A program made the translations under genes and the position numbers. From Caldifarciminota bacterium (GTDB taxonomy: Bacteria; WOR-3; Hydrothermia; WGAB01): a DNA stretch of 7,647 nt. Below the pieces are notes generated by a model, which saw nothing but the letters and a program-made list of their open reading frames with translations, had not been told where the DNA came from and made no database searches. Each line of letters begins with the position of its first letter. Position 1 is the stretch's first letter. The stretch is from positions 1 through 7,647 of the forward strand of contig WGAB01000276.1 in the NCBI GenBank assembly GCA_015489295.1, given 5' to 3'. This document shows, piece after piece, positions 1-6,764 of this stretch.

Positions 1-328
1 CGATGATATCGCCGAGGTCCAGGTATTTTTTGGCGAACTTCACGCCCTCCAGGTCGGCCACCGGCGACTCGGTCACACCCTTTTCAAAGGACACCTGCAG
101 GTCGCCGGACTCGTCGCGCAGGCGGGCGAAGATGAGTTTGCCGAACACGCGCTTGGCGGTGAGCCGGCCGGCGACACGCACCTGCCGGCCCTGAAGTTCC
201 TCAAACCTTTGGCGGACCTCTGCGGCGTGGTGGGTGGGGTCAAAGTGATACGCGTAGGGTTCAATCCCCAGGGCGCGGAGTTCTTCCACCTTGCGGCGTC
301 GGACCTCAAATTCCTCGGGAACACGCAT
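1..328 (-). CDS. lysS: Lysyl-tRNA synthetase (class II), N-terminal part, cut by the window edge
   Basis: Attaches lysine to tRNA-Lys in the cytoplasm. Only the first 109 codons are present; the gene continues past base 1. What is visible is the N-terminal region typical of class II LysRS: a helical start (KVEELRALGIEPYAYHF, then a TH pair) followed by the anticodon-binding OB fold, with the signatures VRVAGRLTAKRVFGK, FARLRDESGDLQV and KYLDLGDII. The AKR-GK spacing and the LDLGDII end favour LysRS over the related Asp and Asn enzymes. The catalytic domain is outside the window. The ATG at 328-326 is the only plausible start: an in-frame TAA lies 15 nt upstream, and no start codon lies between. 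No Shine-Dalgarno sequence precedes it; see the promoter entry at 338-366. It lies 83 nt beyond the pnp stop on the same strand. Confidence 0.88.
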   Translation of the reverse strand, partial: MRVPEEFEVRRRKVEELRALGIEPYAYHFDPTHHAAEVRQRFEELQGRQVRVAGRLTAKRVFGKLIFARLRDESGDLQVSFEKGVTESPVADLEGVKFAKKYLDLGDII

Positions 329-337
329 GATGGCGAA

Positions 338-366
338 AGTTTACACGACCGGTTTCCGGGTGTAAA
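338..366 (-). promoter_or_regulatory. Promoter of lysS, predicted to give a nearly leaderless transcript
   Basis: On the minus strand TTTACA (366-361) is followed after exactly 17 nt by TAAACT (343-338). These match the sigma70 -35 and -10 consensus at 5/6 and 4/6. The -10 element ends only 9 nt before the lysS ATG, so transcription would begin about 2-4 nt before the start codon. That agrees with the lack of a ribosome binding site. The -10 box also contains the in-frame TAA that rules out a longer protein. The spacer holds the motif CCGGTTTCCGG (349-359 on the plus strand), which recurs elsewhere in the window. Confidence 0.6.
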
Positions 367-411
367 GCAAAGGGCTGATTTGACGCCGGTTTCCGCCGGT
401 GGAGCCGGAGT

Positions 412-2520
<2,109 letters not shown>

Positions 2521-2521
2521 C

Positions 2522-2791
2522 CTATCCCCTCAGCCCGAGTTTTTTCACGACCTCGCGGTACCGAACGAAATCCTCGCGTTTGAGGTAGTTCAGGAACCGG
2601 CGACGCTGGCCCACCAGCTTGATGAGGCCGTAGCGGGAATGGACATCCTTCTTGTGGGTTTTCAGGTGTTCGGTGATCTGTTTGATCCGCGCCGTCAAGA
2701 GCGCGATCTGCACCTCGGGGGAACCCGTGTCACCTGGATGTCGGGCCCATTCCTTGATGATGCGCTCCTTCACTTCCTTGGGTAGTGGCAT
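2522..2791 (-). CDS. rpsO: 30S ribosomal protein S15 (uS15)
   Basis: S15 is a primary 16S rRNA-binding protein of the small-subunit platform; it binds the helix 20/21/22 junction and contacts 23S rRNA. The 89-residue length is the family norm. Signatures are [16 protein letters not shown] near residues 18-33 and [29 protein letters not shown] around 42-70, containing the His and Arg residues used in rRNA contact. The ATG at 2791-2789 follows a strong ribosome binding site (GAGGAGG, 9 nt upstream). It is the first gene of an rpsO-pnp pair, a common bacterial order. In several bacteria S15 represses its own mRNA. The leader here can form a hairpin (see 2838-2861), but I cannot show that it imitates the rRNA site. 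Confidence 0.98.
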   Translation of the reverse strand: MPLPKEVKERIIKEWARHPGDTGSPEVQIALLTARIKQITEHLKTHKKDVHSRYGLIKLVGQRRRFLNYLKREDFVRYREVVKKLGLRG

Positions 2792-2829
2792 ATCCCTTTT
2801 CCTCCTCGATCATCGTTCTCAGTCGCCCA

Positions 2830-2858
2830 ATTATCGGGGTTTGCCGAAGATTCGTCAA
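2830..2858 (-). promoter_or_regulatory. Proximal promoter of rpsO-pnp
   Basis: On the minus strand TTGACG (2858-2853) and GATAAT (2835-2830) are separated by exactly 17 nt, each matching the sigma70 consensus at 5/6. The predicted start, near 2823, gives a leader of about 30 nt that contains the rpsO ribosome binding site. The -35 element and most of the spacer lie inside the 24-bp near-palindrome at 2838-2861. Confidence 0.7.
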
Positions 2859-2861
2859 ACC
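2838..2861. promoter_or_regulatory. 24-bp near-palindrome overlapping the rpsO promoter (operator or RNA hairpin)
   Basis: The half-sites GGTTTGCCGAAG and the reverse complement of ATTCGTCAAACC agree at 10 of 12 positions, with perfect 6-bp outer arms GGTTTG/CAAACC and inner CGAA/TTCG. The site covers the -35 hexamer and most of the spacer of the proximal rpsO promoter, a typical position for a repressor operator. In any transcript from further upstream it would instead fold as a hairpin just before the rpsO start. The sequence does not tell these two roles apart. Confidence 0.5.
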
Positions 2862-2884
2862 TTGGGAACGCTTCAGGGCTCTGT

Positions 2885-2890
2885 ATTATA
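2885..2890 (-). promoter_or_regulatory. Second -10 element upstream of rpsO-pnp
   Basis: A perfect TATAAT lies on the minus strand, but no good -35 stands 16-18 nt upstream; TTGCAA is only 13 nt away. A start near 2878 would give a leader of about 86 nt that includes the 2838-2861 hairpin. The surrounding bases are nearly symmetric, so a TATTAT also reads on the plus strand. Activity without a proper -35 is uncertain. Confidence 0.35.
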
Positions 2891-2903
2891 CGGCGCCGCG
2901 GGG

Positions 2904-2932
2904 TTGCAAGGAGCCCCGGCGTAGCCTAAAAT
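2904..2932 (+). promoter_or_regulatory. Promoter of the ABC exporter operon
   Basis: TTGCAA (2904-2909) and TAAAAT (2927-2932) are separated by exactly 17 nt, matching the sigma70 consensus at 4/6 and 5/6. The predicted start, near 2939, gives a leader of about 150 nt before the ATPase ATG at 3090. The leader holds a short upstream ORF and two perfect hairpins. It is the best plus-strand promoter in the intergenic region. Confidence 0.55.
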
Positions 2933-2956
2933 GGGGACCCAAACCGGAGGGCTGTC

Positions 2957-2977
2957 ATGGGCTTCTGCCGTCGCTAA
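2957..2977 (+). CDS. Candidate leader peptide (upstream ORF, MGFCRR)
   Basis: A complete six-codon ORF (Met-Gly-Phe-Cys-Arg-Arg, TAA stop) sits in the predicted leader of the ABC operon. A good ribosome binding site, GGAGGG (2946-2951), lies 5 nt before its ATG. Its stop is 19 nt before the first of two perfect hairpins and 112 nt before the ATPase gene. A very short translated ORF followed by stem-loops is the layout of translational or transcriptional attenuation. The two adjacent Arg codons before the stop could be a stalling point. Its translation is an inference: an ORF this short with an SD-like sequence could arise by chance. Confidence 0.35.
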   Translation: MGFCRR

Positions 2978-2996
2978 AAGTCGCTCGCGGGTGTCC

Positions 2997-3013
2997 GGCC
3001 GCCATCGGCGGCC
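2997..3013 (+). promoter_or_regulatory. Hairpin 1 in the leader of the ABC operon
   Basis: GGCCGCC, loop ATC, GGCGGCC: a perfect, all-GC 7-bp stem. No T-run follows, so it is not a standard intrinsic terminator. The bases CCGGC at its 5' edge (2995-2999) could instead pair with GCCGG (3027-3031) in hairpin 2, giving an alternative fold. Confidence 0.55.
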
Positions 3014-3024
3014 TGAAACTCCCT

Positions 3025-3041
3025 GAGCCGGTTTCCGGCTC
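3025..3041 (+). promoter_or_regulatory. Hairpin 2 in the leader of the ABC operon
   Basis: GAGCCGG, loop TTT, CCGGCTC: a second perfect 7-bp stem with a 3-nt loop, 11 nt after hairpin 1 and about 40 nt before the ATPase ribosome binding site. No T-run follows. Its core CCGGTTTCCGG is identical to 349-359 upstream of lysS. Confidence 0.55.
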
Positions 3042-3089
3042 GCCTTCCCTGAAATCTCCGAACTTCCCTAAAACCCCTTGGGGTGTTGT

Positions 3090-4073
3090 ATGGCTGTTGT
3101 CGTGGTAGATCGTCTGGTGCGGGTGTTCACCCGCCCCCGCAAGGCGCCGGGGCTGCGGGGACTCGTACGCTTTTACCTGCGCCCGGAATACGAACGGGTG
3201 GAAGCCCTGCGGGGCGTGTCCTTCACACTGGAGGCCGGCGAAATCCTGGGCTATGTGGGGCCCAACGGCGCCGGCAAAACCACCACCCTGAAGGTGCTGA
3301 GCGGTGTGCTGCACCCCACCCGGGGACATGTGGAGGTGCTGGGCTTTGAGCCCTGGCGCCGGCAAGACCGCTTTCTGCGCCAGATCGCCCTGGTCACCGG
3401 CCACTCCGGGTTCCTGCAGGAGGTGGCCTGGGACCTCACGCCCCTGGACGGCTTCCGGCTCTTAAAGGACCTCTACGGCCTGTCCGAGGCCGAGTTCCGC
3501 CGGAACCTGGAAGCCCTGCTGGAACCCCTGGACCTGACGGGCCTCCTGGAGGTCCCCATCCGCCGCCTCTCCCTGGGCCAGCGGGTGCGCGCCGAGCTCG
3601 TGGCCTCGCTGCTCCATCGCCCTCGGGTGCTCTTTCTGGATGAGCCCACCCTGGGCCTAGACATCGTGTCGCAGCACCGGCTCCGCGATTTCCTGCGGTC
3701 CTATGTGCAGGAGACCGGCACCGCGGTCATCCTCACCTCCCACTACATGCGGGATGTGGAGGAGCTGGCCCACCGGCTCCTGGTGCTCCACCAGGGCCGC
3801 ATCGTGTACGAGGGCCCGGTGGAAACCCTGGCCGAACGCCTGATGCCGGTGCGCACCGTGCAGGTGGTGTTCGCCGAGCCCGCGGTCCACTTCCACTTGC
3901 CCCAGGGCCTGAGTCTGGTGGACGAGTGGACGGCCCGGGGGACCCTGCCCCGGGACCAGGTGCAGCAAATCATCGCCGAACTCCTGAGCCGGTACCCGAT
4001 CCAGGACCTGACGGTGGAGGAACCCGACCTGGAAACCGTGCTCCGCCACTTCTTTGAAGCACCGACGCCCTGA
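3090..4073 (+). CDS. ABC transporter ATP-binding protein (NatA/COG4586-like exporter)
   Basis: ATPase subunit that drives the two membrane proteins encoded next; 327 residues. Walker A GPNGAGKTT is at 57-65, the signature motif LSLGQ at 160-164, Walker B VLFLDEP with Asp184/Glu185, the D-loop LGLD and the switch His218 (TSHYMRDVEELAHR). The N-terminal extension before the nucleotide-binding fold (VVDRLVRVFTRP to EYERVEALRGVSF) and the segment WDLTPLDGFRLLKDLYGL are typical of the COG4586 group, which is encoded with COG4587 and COG3694 permeases. About 85 C-terminal residues form an accessory region. The usual Q-loop glutamine is not evident: the region reads VTGHSGFLQEVAWDL, with His105 where relatives often have Gln. 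ATG 3090 was chosen over an in-frame TTG at 3078 because GGGGTG (3080-3085) precedes it. The TGA at 4071-4073 overlaps the next gene's ribosome binding site. Substrate unknown. Confidence 0.92.
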   Translation: MAVVVVDRLVRVFTRPRKAPGLRGLVRFYLRPEYERVEALRGVSFTLEAGEILGYVGPNGAGKTTTLKVLSGVLHPTRGHVEVLGFEPWRRQDRFLRQIALVTGHSGFLQEVAWDLTPLDGFRLLKDLYGLSEAEFRRNLEALLEPLDLTGLLEVPIRRLSLGQRVRAELVASLLHRPRVLFLDEPTLGLDIVSQHRLRDFLRSYVQETGTAVILTSHYMRDVEELAHRLLVLHQGRIVYEGPVETLAERLMPVRTVQVVFAEPAVHFHLPQGLSLVDEWTARGTLPRDQVQQIIAELLSRYPIQDLTVEEPDLETVLRHFFEAPTP

Positions 4074-4086
4074 AGGAGGCCCGACC

Positions 4087-4896
4087 ATGACCCGCTGCTG
4101 GCCTGCGACCCTGCGCAAGTACCTGGCCGTGCTCCGCCTGGAAACCCAGTACAGCATGCGGTACCGGCTGAACTCCCTGTTTTACCTTTCGGCCCTGGTG
4201 GTACCCGTGGTGATCCAGTACTTCCTATGGACCACCGTGTACCGATCCCGGGCCCAGGTGGGCGATTACAGCCTCTCCGCCATGCTCACCTACTATGTAG
4301 TGGCTGTGTTCCTGAGCCAAATGCGGATCGTGGCCTGGTGGGACATTTCCGAGTCCATCAAAAACGGCACCGTGGTGCACTACCTGGTGCGGCCCTGGAA
4401 CCACTTCTGGCTCTATTTCACCCGATCCCTGGCCTGGACCTTCCCCATCCTGCTCCTCTTGCTTCCGGGCTACCTGATTCTCGTGTTCGTGCTCCGGCAC
4501 CGGCTGCTGCCACCGGCCTCGGCCGGGGCCCTGGCCGCCCTGATTCTCATCTGGCTCGCCGGCGGCCTCTTCGTGTACACCCTGGAGTACATGACCAACC
4601 TGCTGGCCTTCTGGACCGAACGCACCCGTGGCTTCCTGTGGCTCCTCTCCTTCATCACCGACTTTTTGAGCGGCGCCCTGGTACCGCTCAATCTCCTGCC
4701 CGGCCACCGCTGGCTCGTGCTGCAGCCCCTGGCGGCCCTGGGCTACCTGCCTGCCCGGGTGTACCTGGGCCAGGTATCGCCTGCGGAGTTCTGGAAAACC
4801 CTGGGCATCCTGGGGCTCTGGCTCCTGGCCCTGGTTCCCCTGGCGCACCTGCAGCTGCGCCGGGGACTCCGGCGGTACCAGCCTCCGGGAGGTTGA
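4087..4896 (+). CDS. ABC-2-type transporter permease, first subunit (COG4587-like)
   Basis: Integral inner-membrane subunit of the exporter, 269 residues with about six predicted membrane segments (roughly 31-50, 62-80, 116-136, 146-168, 185-205, 236-256). The cytoplasmic stretch WWDISESIKNGTVVHYLVRPWNHFW (residues 84-108) fits the conserved element of this permease family that precedes the third membrane segment. The loop FLSGALVPLNLLPGHRWLVLQPLAALGYLPARVYLGQ (193-229) is its usual C-terminal signature. ATG 4087 is preceded at 7 nt by the near-perfect ribosome binding site AAGGAGG (4073-4079). A longer in-frame TTG start at 4054 would lie inside the ATPase gene and is rejected. The positively charged C-terminus (QLRRGLRRY) is probably cytoplasmic. 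It should pair with the permease that starts 2 nt after its stop. Confidence 0.9.
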   Translation: MTRCWPATLRKYLAVLRLETQYSMRYRLNSLFYLSALVVPVVIQYFLWTTVYRSRAQVGDYSLSAMLTYYVVAVFLSQMRIVAWWDISESIKNGTVVHYLVRPWNHFWLYFTRSLAWTFPILLLLLPGYLILVFVLRHRLLPPASAGALAALILIWLAGGLFVYTLEYMTNLLAFWTERTRGFLWLLSFITDFLSGALVPLNLLPGHRWLVLQPLAALGYLPARVYLGQVSPAEFWKTLGILGLWLLALVPLAHLQLRRGLRRYQPPGG

Positions 4897-4898
4897 CC

Positions 4899-5693
4899 AT
4901 GCGAGCGGTACTGCGCGTGCTCCGGGGATGGCTGCTCCTGCAGGTCCAGCGGGAACTCGTGTTCCGGGCCGACACCCTGGTGGCCCTGGCCCAGAGCATC
5001 CTGTTCGCCGTCGTAATGGTGCTCTTCTTCGGCGTGATCTTCGGCCGGGTGCAGGCCCTCGCCGGCTGGACCCAGGGCGAGGTGTATGTGCTCCTGGGCA
5101 CCTTCTACCTGCTCCAGCGCCTGGAGGACGGCCTGATCCGGCGCGGCCTCATGGAACTGCCCACCTGGATTGAACGGGGCACCCTGGATTCCCTGCTCAC
5201 CCGGCCGGGGCCGGTGCCCCTGTTCGCGGCCCTGAGCCAGCCCCGGCCCGATCGCTGGTTCGGCTCGGTGCCCGTGGCCCTGCTCCTGATCCTGTGGGGG
5301 TTCCGGCTCGGGGCGCCCTGGGGCGGTGCCCTGGCTCTCTTGGCCTACCTTGTTTCCGTGGGCCTCTCCCTCGTCCTGTACGGCCTGCTGGTGTTCGTGC
5401 TGGTCTGCGCGGCCTTCTGGATCACCCGCCTGTACAACCTCTACGGCCTGCTCTACGACTTCCTGGACCTGGCCCGGTACCCGGAGGGCATCTATCGGGG
5501 CGTGGCCGGGGTGCTGTTCCGTACGGTGCTGCCCTTTGCGGTGCTGGCCACCTTCCCGGCCCGGATCCTCATGGGTCGGGCGGCGGCGCTGCCCCTGCTG
5601 GCCTACCAGATCCTCTTGATCGGCATGGGCCTGGGGGTGGCCCGGTTCCTCTGGCACCTCGGCCTCCGCCGCTACGAAAGTGCGAGCCGCTGA
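4899..5693 (+). CDS. ABC-2-type transporter permease, second subunit (COG3694-like)
   Basis: Partner permease of the same exporter, 264 residues with about six hydrophobic segments (about 26-48, 60-75, 122-137, 141-175, 203-221, 230-252). The element LMELPTWIERGTLDSLLTRPGPVPLF (84-109) corresponds to the conserved cytoplasmic element of the first permease. RYPEGIYRGVAGVLFRTVLPFAVLATFPARILMGR (193-227) is the family's C-terminal signature. ATG 4899 lies 2 nt after the previous stop, with ribosome binding site GGGAGG (4887-4892) 6 nt upstream. The same frame is open back to 4227 because the first permease gene is GC-rich and lacks stops there; that extension is not coding. No terminator was found after the TGA, and the next promoter begins 11 nt later. 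Confidence 0.9.
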   Translation: MRAVLRVLRGWLLLQVQRELVFRADTLVALAQSILFAVVMVLFFGVIFGRVQALAGWTQGEVYVLLGTFYLLQRLEDGLIRRGLMELPTWIERGTLDSLLTRPGPVPLFAALSQPRPDRWFGSVPVALLLILWGFRLGAPWGGALALLAYLVSVGLSLVLYGLLVFVLVCAAFWITRLYNLYGLLYDFLDLARYPEGIYRGVAGVLFRTVLPFAVLATFPARILMGRAAALPLLAYQILLIGMGLGVARFLWHLGLRRYESASR

Positions 5694-5703
5694 CGCCGTT
5701 CCC

Positions 5704-5732
5704 TTGACCCTGGGGAACCTGGCAAATATAAT
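5704..5732 (+). promoter_or_regulatory. Near-consensus sigma70-type promoter of the HU gene and following unit
   Basis: TTGACC (5704-5709), a 17-nt spacer and a perfect TATAAT (5727-5732), the best promoter in the window. Transcription should begin near 5739, giving a leader of about 25 nt with ribosome binding site AAAGGGAG (5748-5755). The local AT-richness stands out against the flanking genes. Confidence 0.85.
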
Positions 5733-5763
5733 TGCGCCGCCGAATTTAAAGGGAGCCGAGGGT

Positions 5764-6039
5764 ATGACCAAAGCGGATTTGATCGAAGAGATCGTGGAAC
5801 AGACGGGGATCCCCCGCAAAGAGGTGGCCGCCGTGGTCAACGAGATGCTGCGTTCGCTGAAACGCGCCTTTCTCCAACGGGAACGGGTAGAGTTCCGGGG
5901 CTTTGGCGTTTTTGTGGTGGTCAACCGAAAACCCCGGGTGGGACGAAACCCCAAAACCCGCAAAGAGGTGCGGATCCCCGAGCGGCCCACGGTAGTGTTC
6001 AAGGTTTCCAAGGCCATCCAAAAGAACATACCGCTGTAG
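5764..6039 (+). CDS. hup: HU-family DNA-binding protein
   Basis: Small nucleoid-associated protein that binds and bends DNA as a dimer. The 91-residue length is standard. The N-terminal two-helix dimerisation part (MTKADLIEEIVEQTGIPRKEVAAVVNEML) leads to the core FRGFGVF (44-50). The DNA-binding beta-arm carries the conserved RNP at 61-63, whose proline inserts into the minor groove, and the C-terminal helix VVFKVSKAIQK completes the fold. ATG 5764 is chosen because it follows the promoter and an 8-nt-spaced ribosome binding site. An in-frame GTG at 5680 would begin inside the permease gene and upstream of the promoter. It is the first gene of a compact plus-strand unit. IHF and HU subunits share this fold; the features fit HU, which is the likelier call. 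Confidence 0.95.
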   Translation: MTKADLIEEIVEQTGIPRKEVAAVVNEMLRSLKRAFLQRERVEFRGFGVFVVVNRKPRVGRNPKTRKEVRIPERPTVVFKVSKAIQKNIPL

Positions 6040-6057
6040 CAGGCAAAAGGAGGCACC

Positions 6058-6153
6058 ATGCCCTGCGGAAGGAAGCGCAAGAGGAAAAAGATTAAAAAGC
6101 ACAAGCTCAAAAAGCGCAGAAAACGGGACCGGCACAAGAAGAAGAACCGCTAA
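6058..6153 (+). CDS. 31-residue AURKAIP1/COX24-domain protein (ribosomal-like small basic protein)
   Basis: A tiny, extremely basic protein: 21 of 31 residues are Lys or Arg, plus two His and only one acidic residue. The pattern MPCGRKRKRKKIKKHKLKKRRKRDRHKKK closely follows the short bacterial AURKAIP1/COX24-domain proteins that begin MPSGKKRKRHK and end RHKKK. Mitochondrial relatives and mycobacterial bS22 are small-subunit ribosomal components, so a ribosomal role is likely by analogy. Cys3 replaces the usual Ser. The gene is strongly supported by a perfect ribosome binding site, AGGAGG (6048-6053), 4 nt before the ATG. It begins 18 nt after the HU stop and ends 15 nt before the phosphoesterase gene. 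It is short enough to be missed by routine gene finding. Confidence 0.9.
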   Translation: MPCGRKRKRKKIKKHKLKKRRKRDRHKKKNR

Positions 6154-6168
6154 GCCCGGGAGGGCGCC

Positions 6169-6660
6169 ATGCGGATCGTGGTGATCTCCGATACCCACAT
6201 CCCCCACCGGGCGGCGGATCTGCCCACGCCCGTGTGGGATGCCATTGATGCGGCCGACTTGGTGGTGCACGCCGGAGACTTCACCTCCCACGACTTCCTG
6301 GTGGAACTCCGCTCGGTGAAGCCGCTCAGGGCCGTGTACGGCAACATGGACGAGTACGCCATCGTGAGCGAACTGCCCGAGCGGGAGGTGTTTGAGGCCG
6401 AGGGCAAGCGCATCGGCATCATCCACGGCTTCGGCGCACCCCTGGGCCTGGACCAGCGGGTGAAGCAGCGCTTCAAGGACACCCCGGTGGACATCCTGAT
6501 CTTCGGCCATTCGCACCAGCCCCTGATCCGCCAGGAGGAAGGGGGGCTCTGGCTCTTGAACCCCGGCTCCCCTACGGATACAATTTTTGCCCGGCGGCGG
6601 ACCTTCATCCTGCTCACCCTGGAAGGGGAGCGGGTGGACGCTGAACTCATCACGCTGTAA
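6169..6660 (+). CDS. YfcE/MJ0936-type metallophosphoesterase
   Basis: A 163-residue cytoplasmic calcineurin-like phosphoesterase; relatives are metal-dependent phosphodiesterases whose physiological substrates are mostly unknown. The full metal-binding set is visible: DTH (Asp8, His10), HAGD (34-37), GNMD (Asn59, Asp61), IHG with His86, and GHSH (113-116). The family signature NPGS follows at 131-134. Length fits the compact YfcE/MJ0936 group with no extra domain. Ribosome binding site GGGAGGG (6158-6164) lies 4 nt before the ATG. It starts 15 nt after the small basic gene and ends 18 nt before tRNA-Arg. The codons around 6573-6590 (TACGGATACAATTTTT) are unusually AT-rich for this gene and form part of a candidate internal promoter. 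Confidence 0.95.
   Translation: MRIVVISDTHIPHRAADLPTPVWDAIDAADLVVHAGDFTSHDFLVELRSVKPLRAVYGNMDEYAIVSELPEREVFEAEGKRIGIIHGFGAPLGLDQRVKQRFKDTPVDILIFGHSHQPLIRQEEGGLWLLNPGSPTDTIFARRRTFILLTLEGERVDAELITL
6556..6584 (+). promoter_or_regulatory. Candidate internal promoter for tRNA-Arg and the downstream gene
   Basis: Inside the phosphoesterase gene TTGAAC (6556-6561) and TACAAT (6579-6584) are 17 nt apart, matching the sigma70 consensus at 4/6 and 5/6. A start near 6591 would place the tRNA about 88 nt downstream. The AT-rich codons here are out of character for the gene, although the encoded NPGS region is conserved in the family. Confidence 0.4.
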
Positions 6661-6678
6661 ATTTTTGGGGAAACCCAC

Positions 6679-6752
<74 letters not shown>

Positions 6753-6764
6753 CTTCTTTTCACC

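Noticed and set aside
349..411. Possible intrinsic terminator after pnp
   Set aside because: CCGG repeats can form short stems, but there is no stable stem followed by a T-run on the minus strand.
2931..3026. A 31-codon ORF in the intergenic region starting ATGGGGACC
   Set aside because: Its ATG overlaps the predicted -10 element and has no SD. The six-codon ORF at 2957 has a proper SD and is the better candidate.
2997..3041. The two leader hairpins as intrinsic terminators
   Set aside because: Neither stem is followed by a U-tract on either strand.
3044..3069. Direct repeat CTTCCCT (3044-3050 and 3063-3069)
   Set aside because: Two 7-bp copies with a 19-bp period in pyrimidine-rich DNA are not enough to claim a functional repeat.
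2939..3089. Known riboswitch or T-box in the leader of the ABC operon
   Set aside because: I looked for TPP, SAM, cobalamin, glycine, c-di-GMP, guanidine and T-box consensus elements and saw none; profile searches would be needed to exclude them.
4227..4898. Upstream extension of the second permease, inside the first permease gene
   Set aside because: The extension is Pro/Gly/Arg-rich and overlaps a clear permease gene. ATG 4899 has a good ribosome binding site and starts a normal-length protein.
5680..5763. GTG start giving HU 28 extra N-terminal residues
   Set aside because: It begins inside the permease gene and upstream of the near-consensus promoter. HU proteins normally start at the MTKADLIEEI position.
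4743..6137. A 464-codon open frame on the minus strand across the permeases and HU
   Set aside because: It crosses several well-supported plus-strand genes and gives a repetitive Gln/Glu/Gly/His-rich translation with no start signal, so it is a shadow frame.
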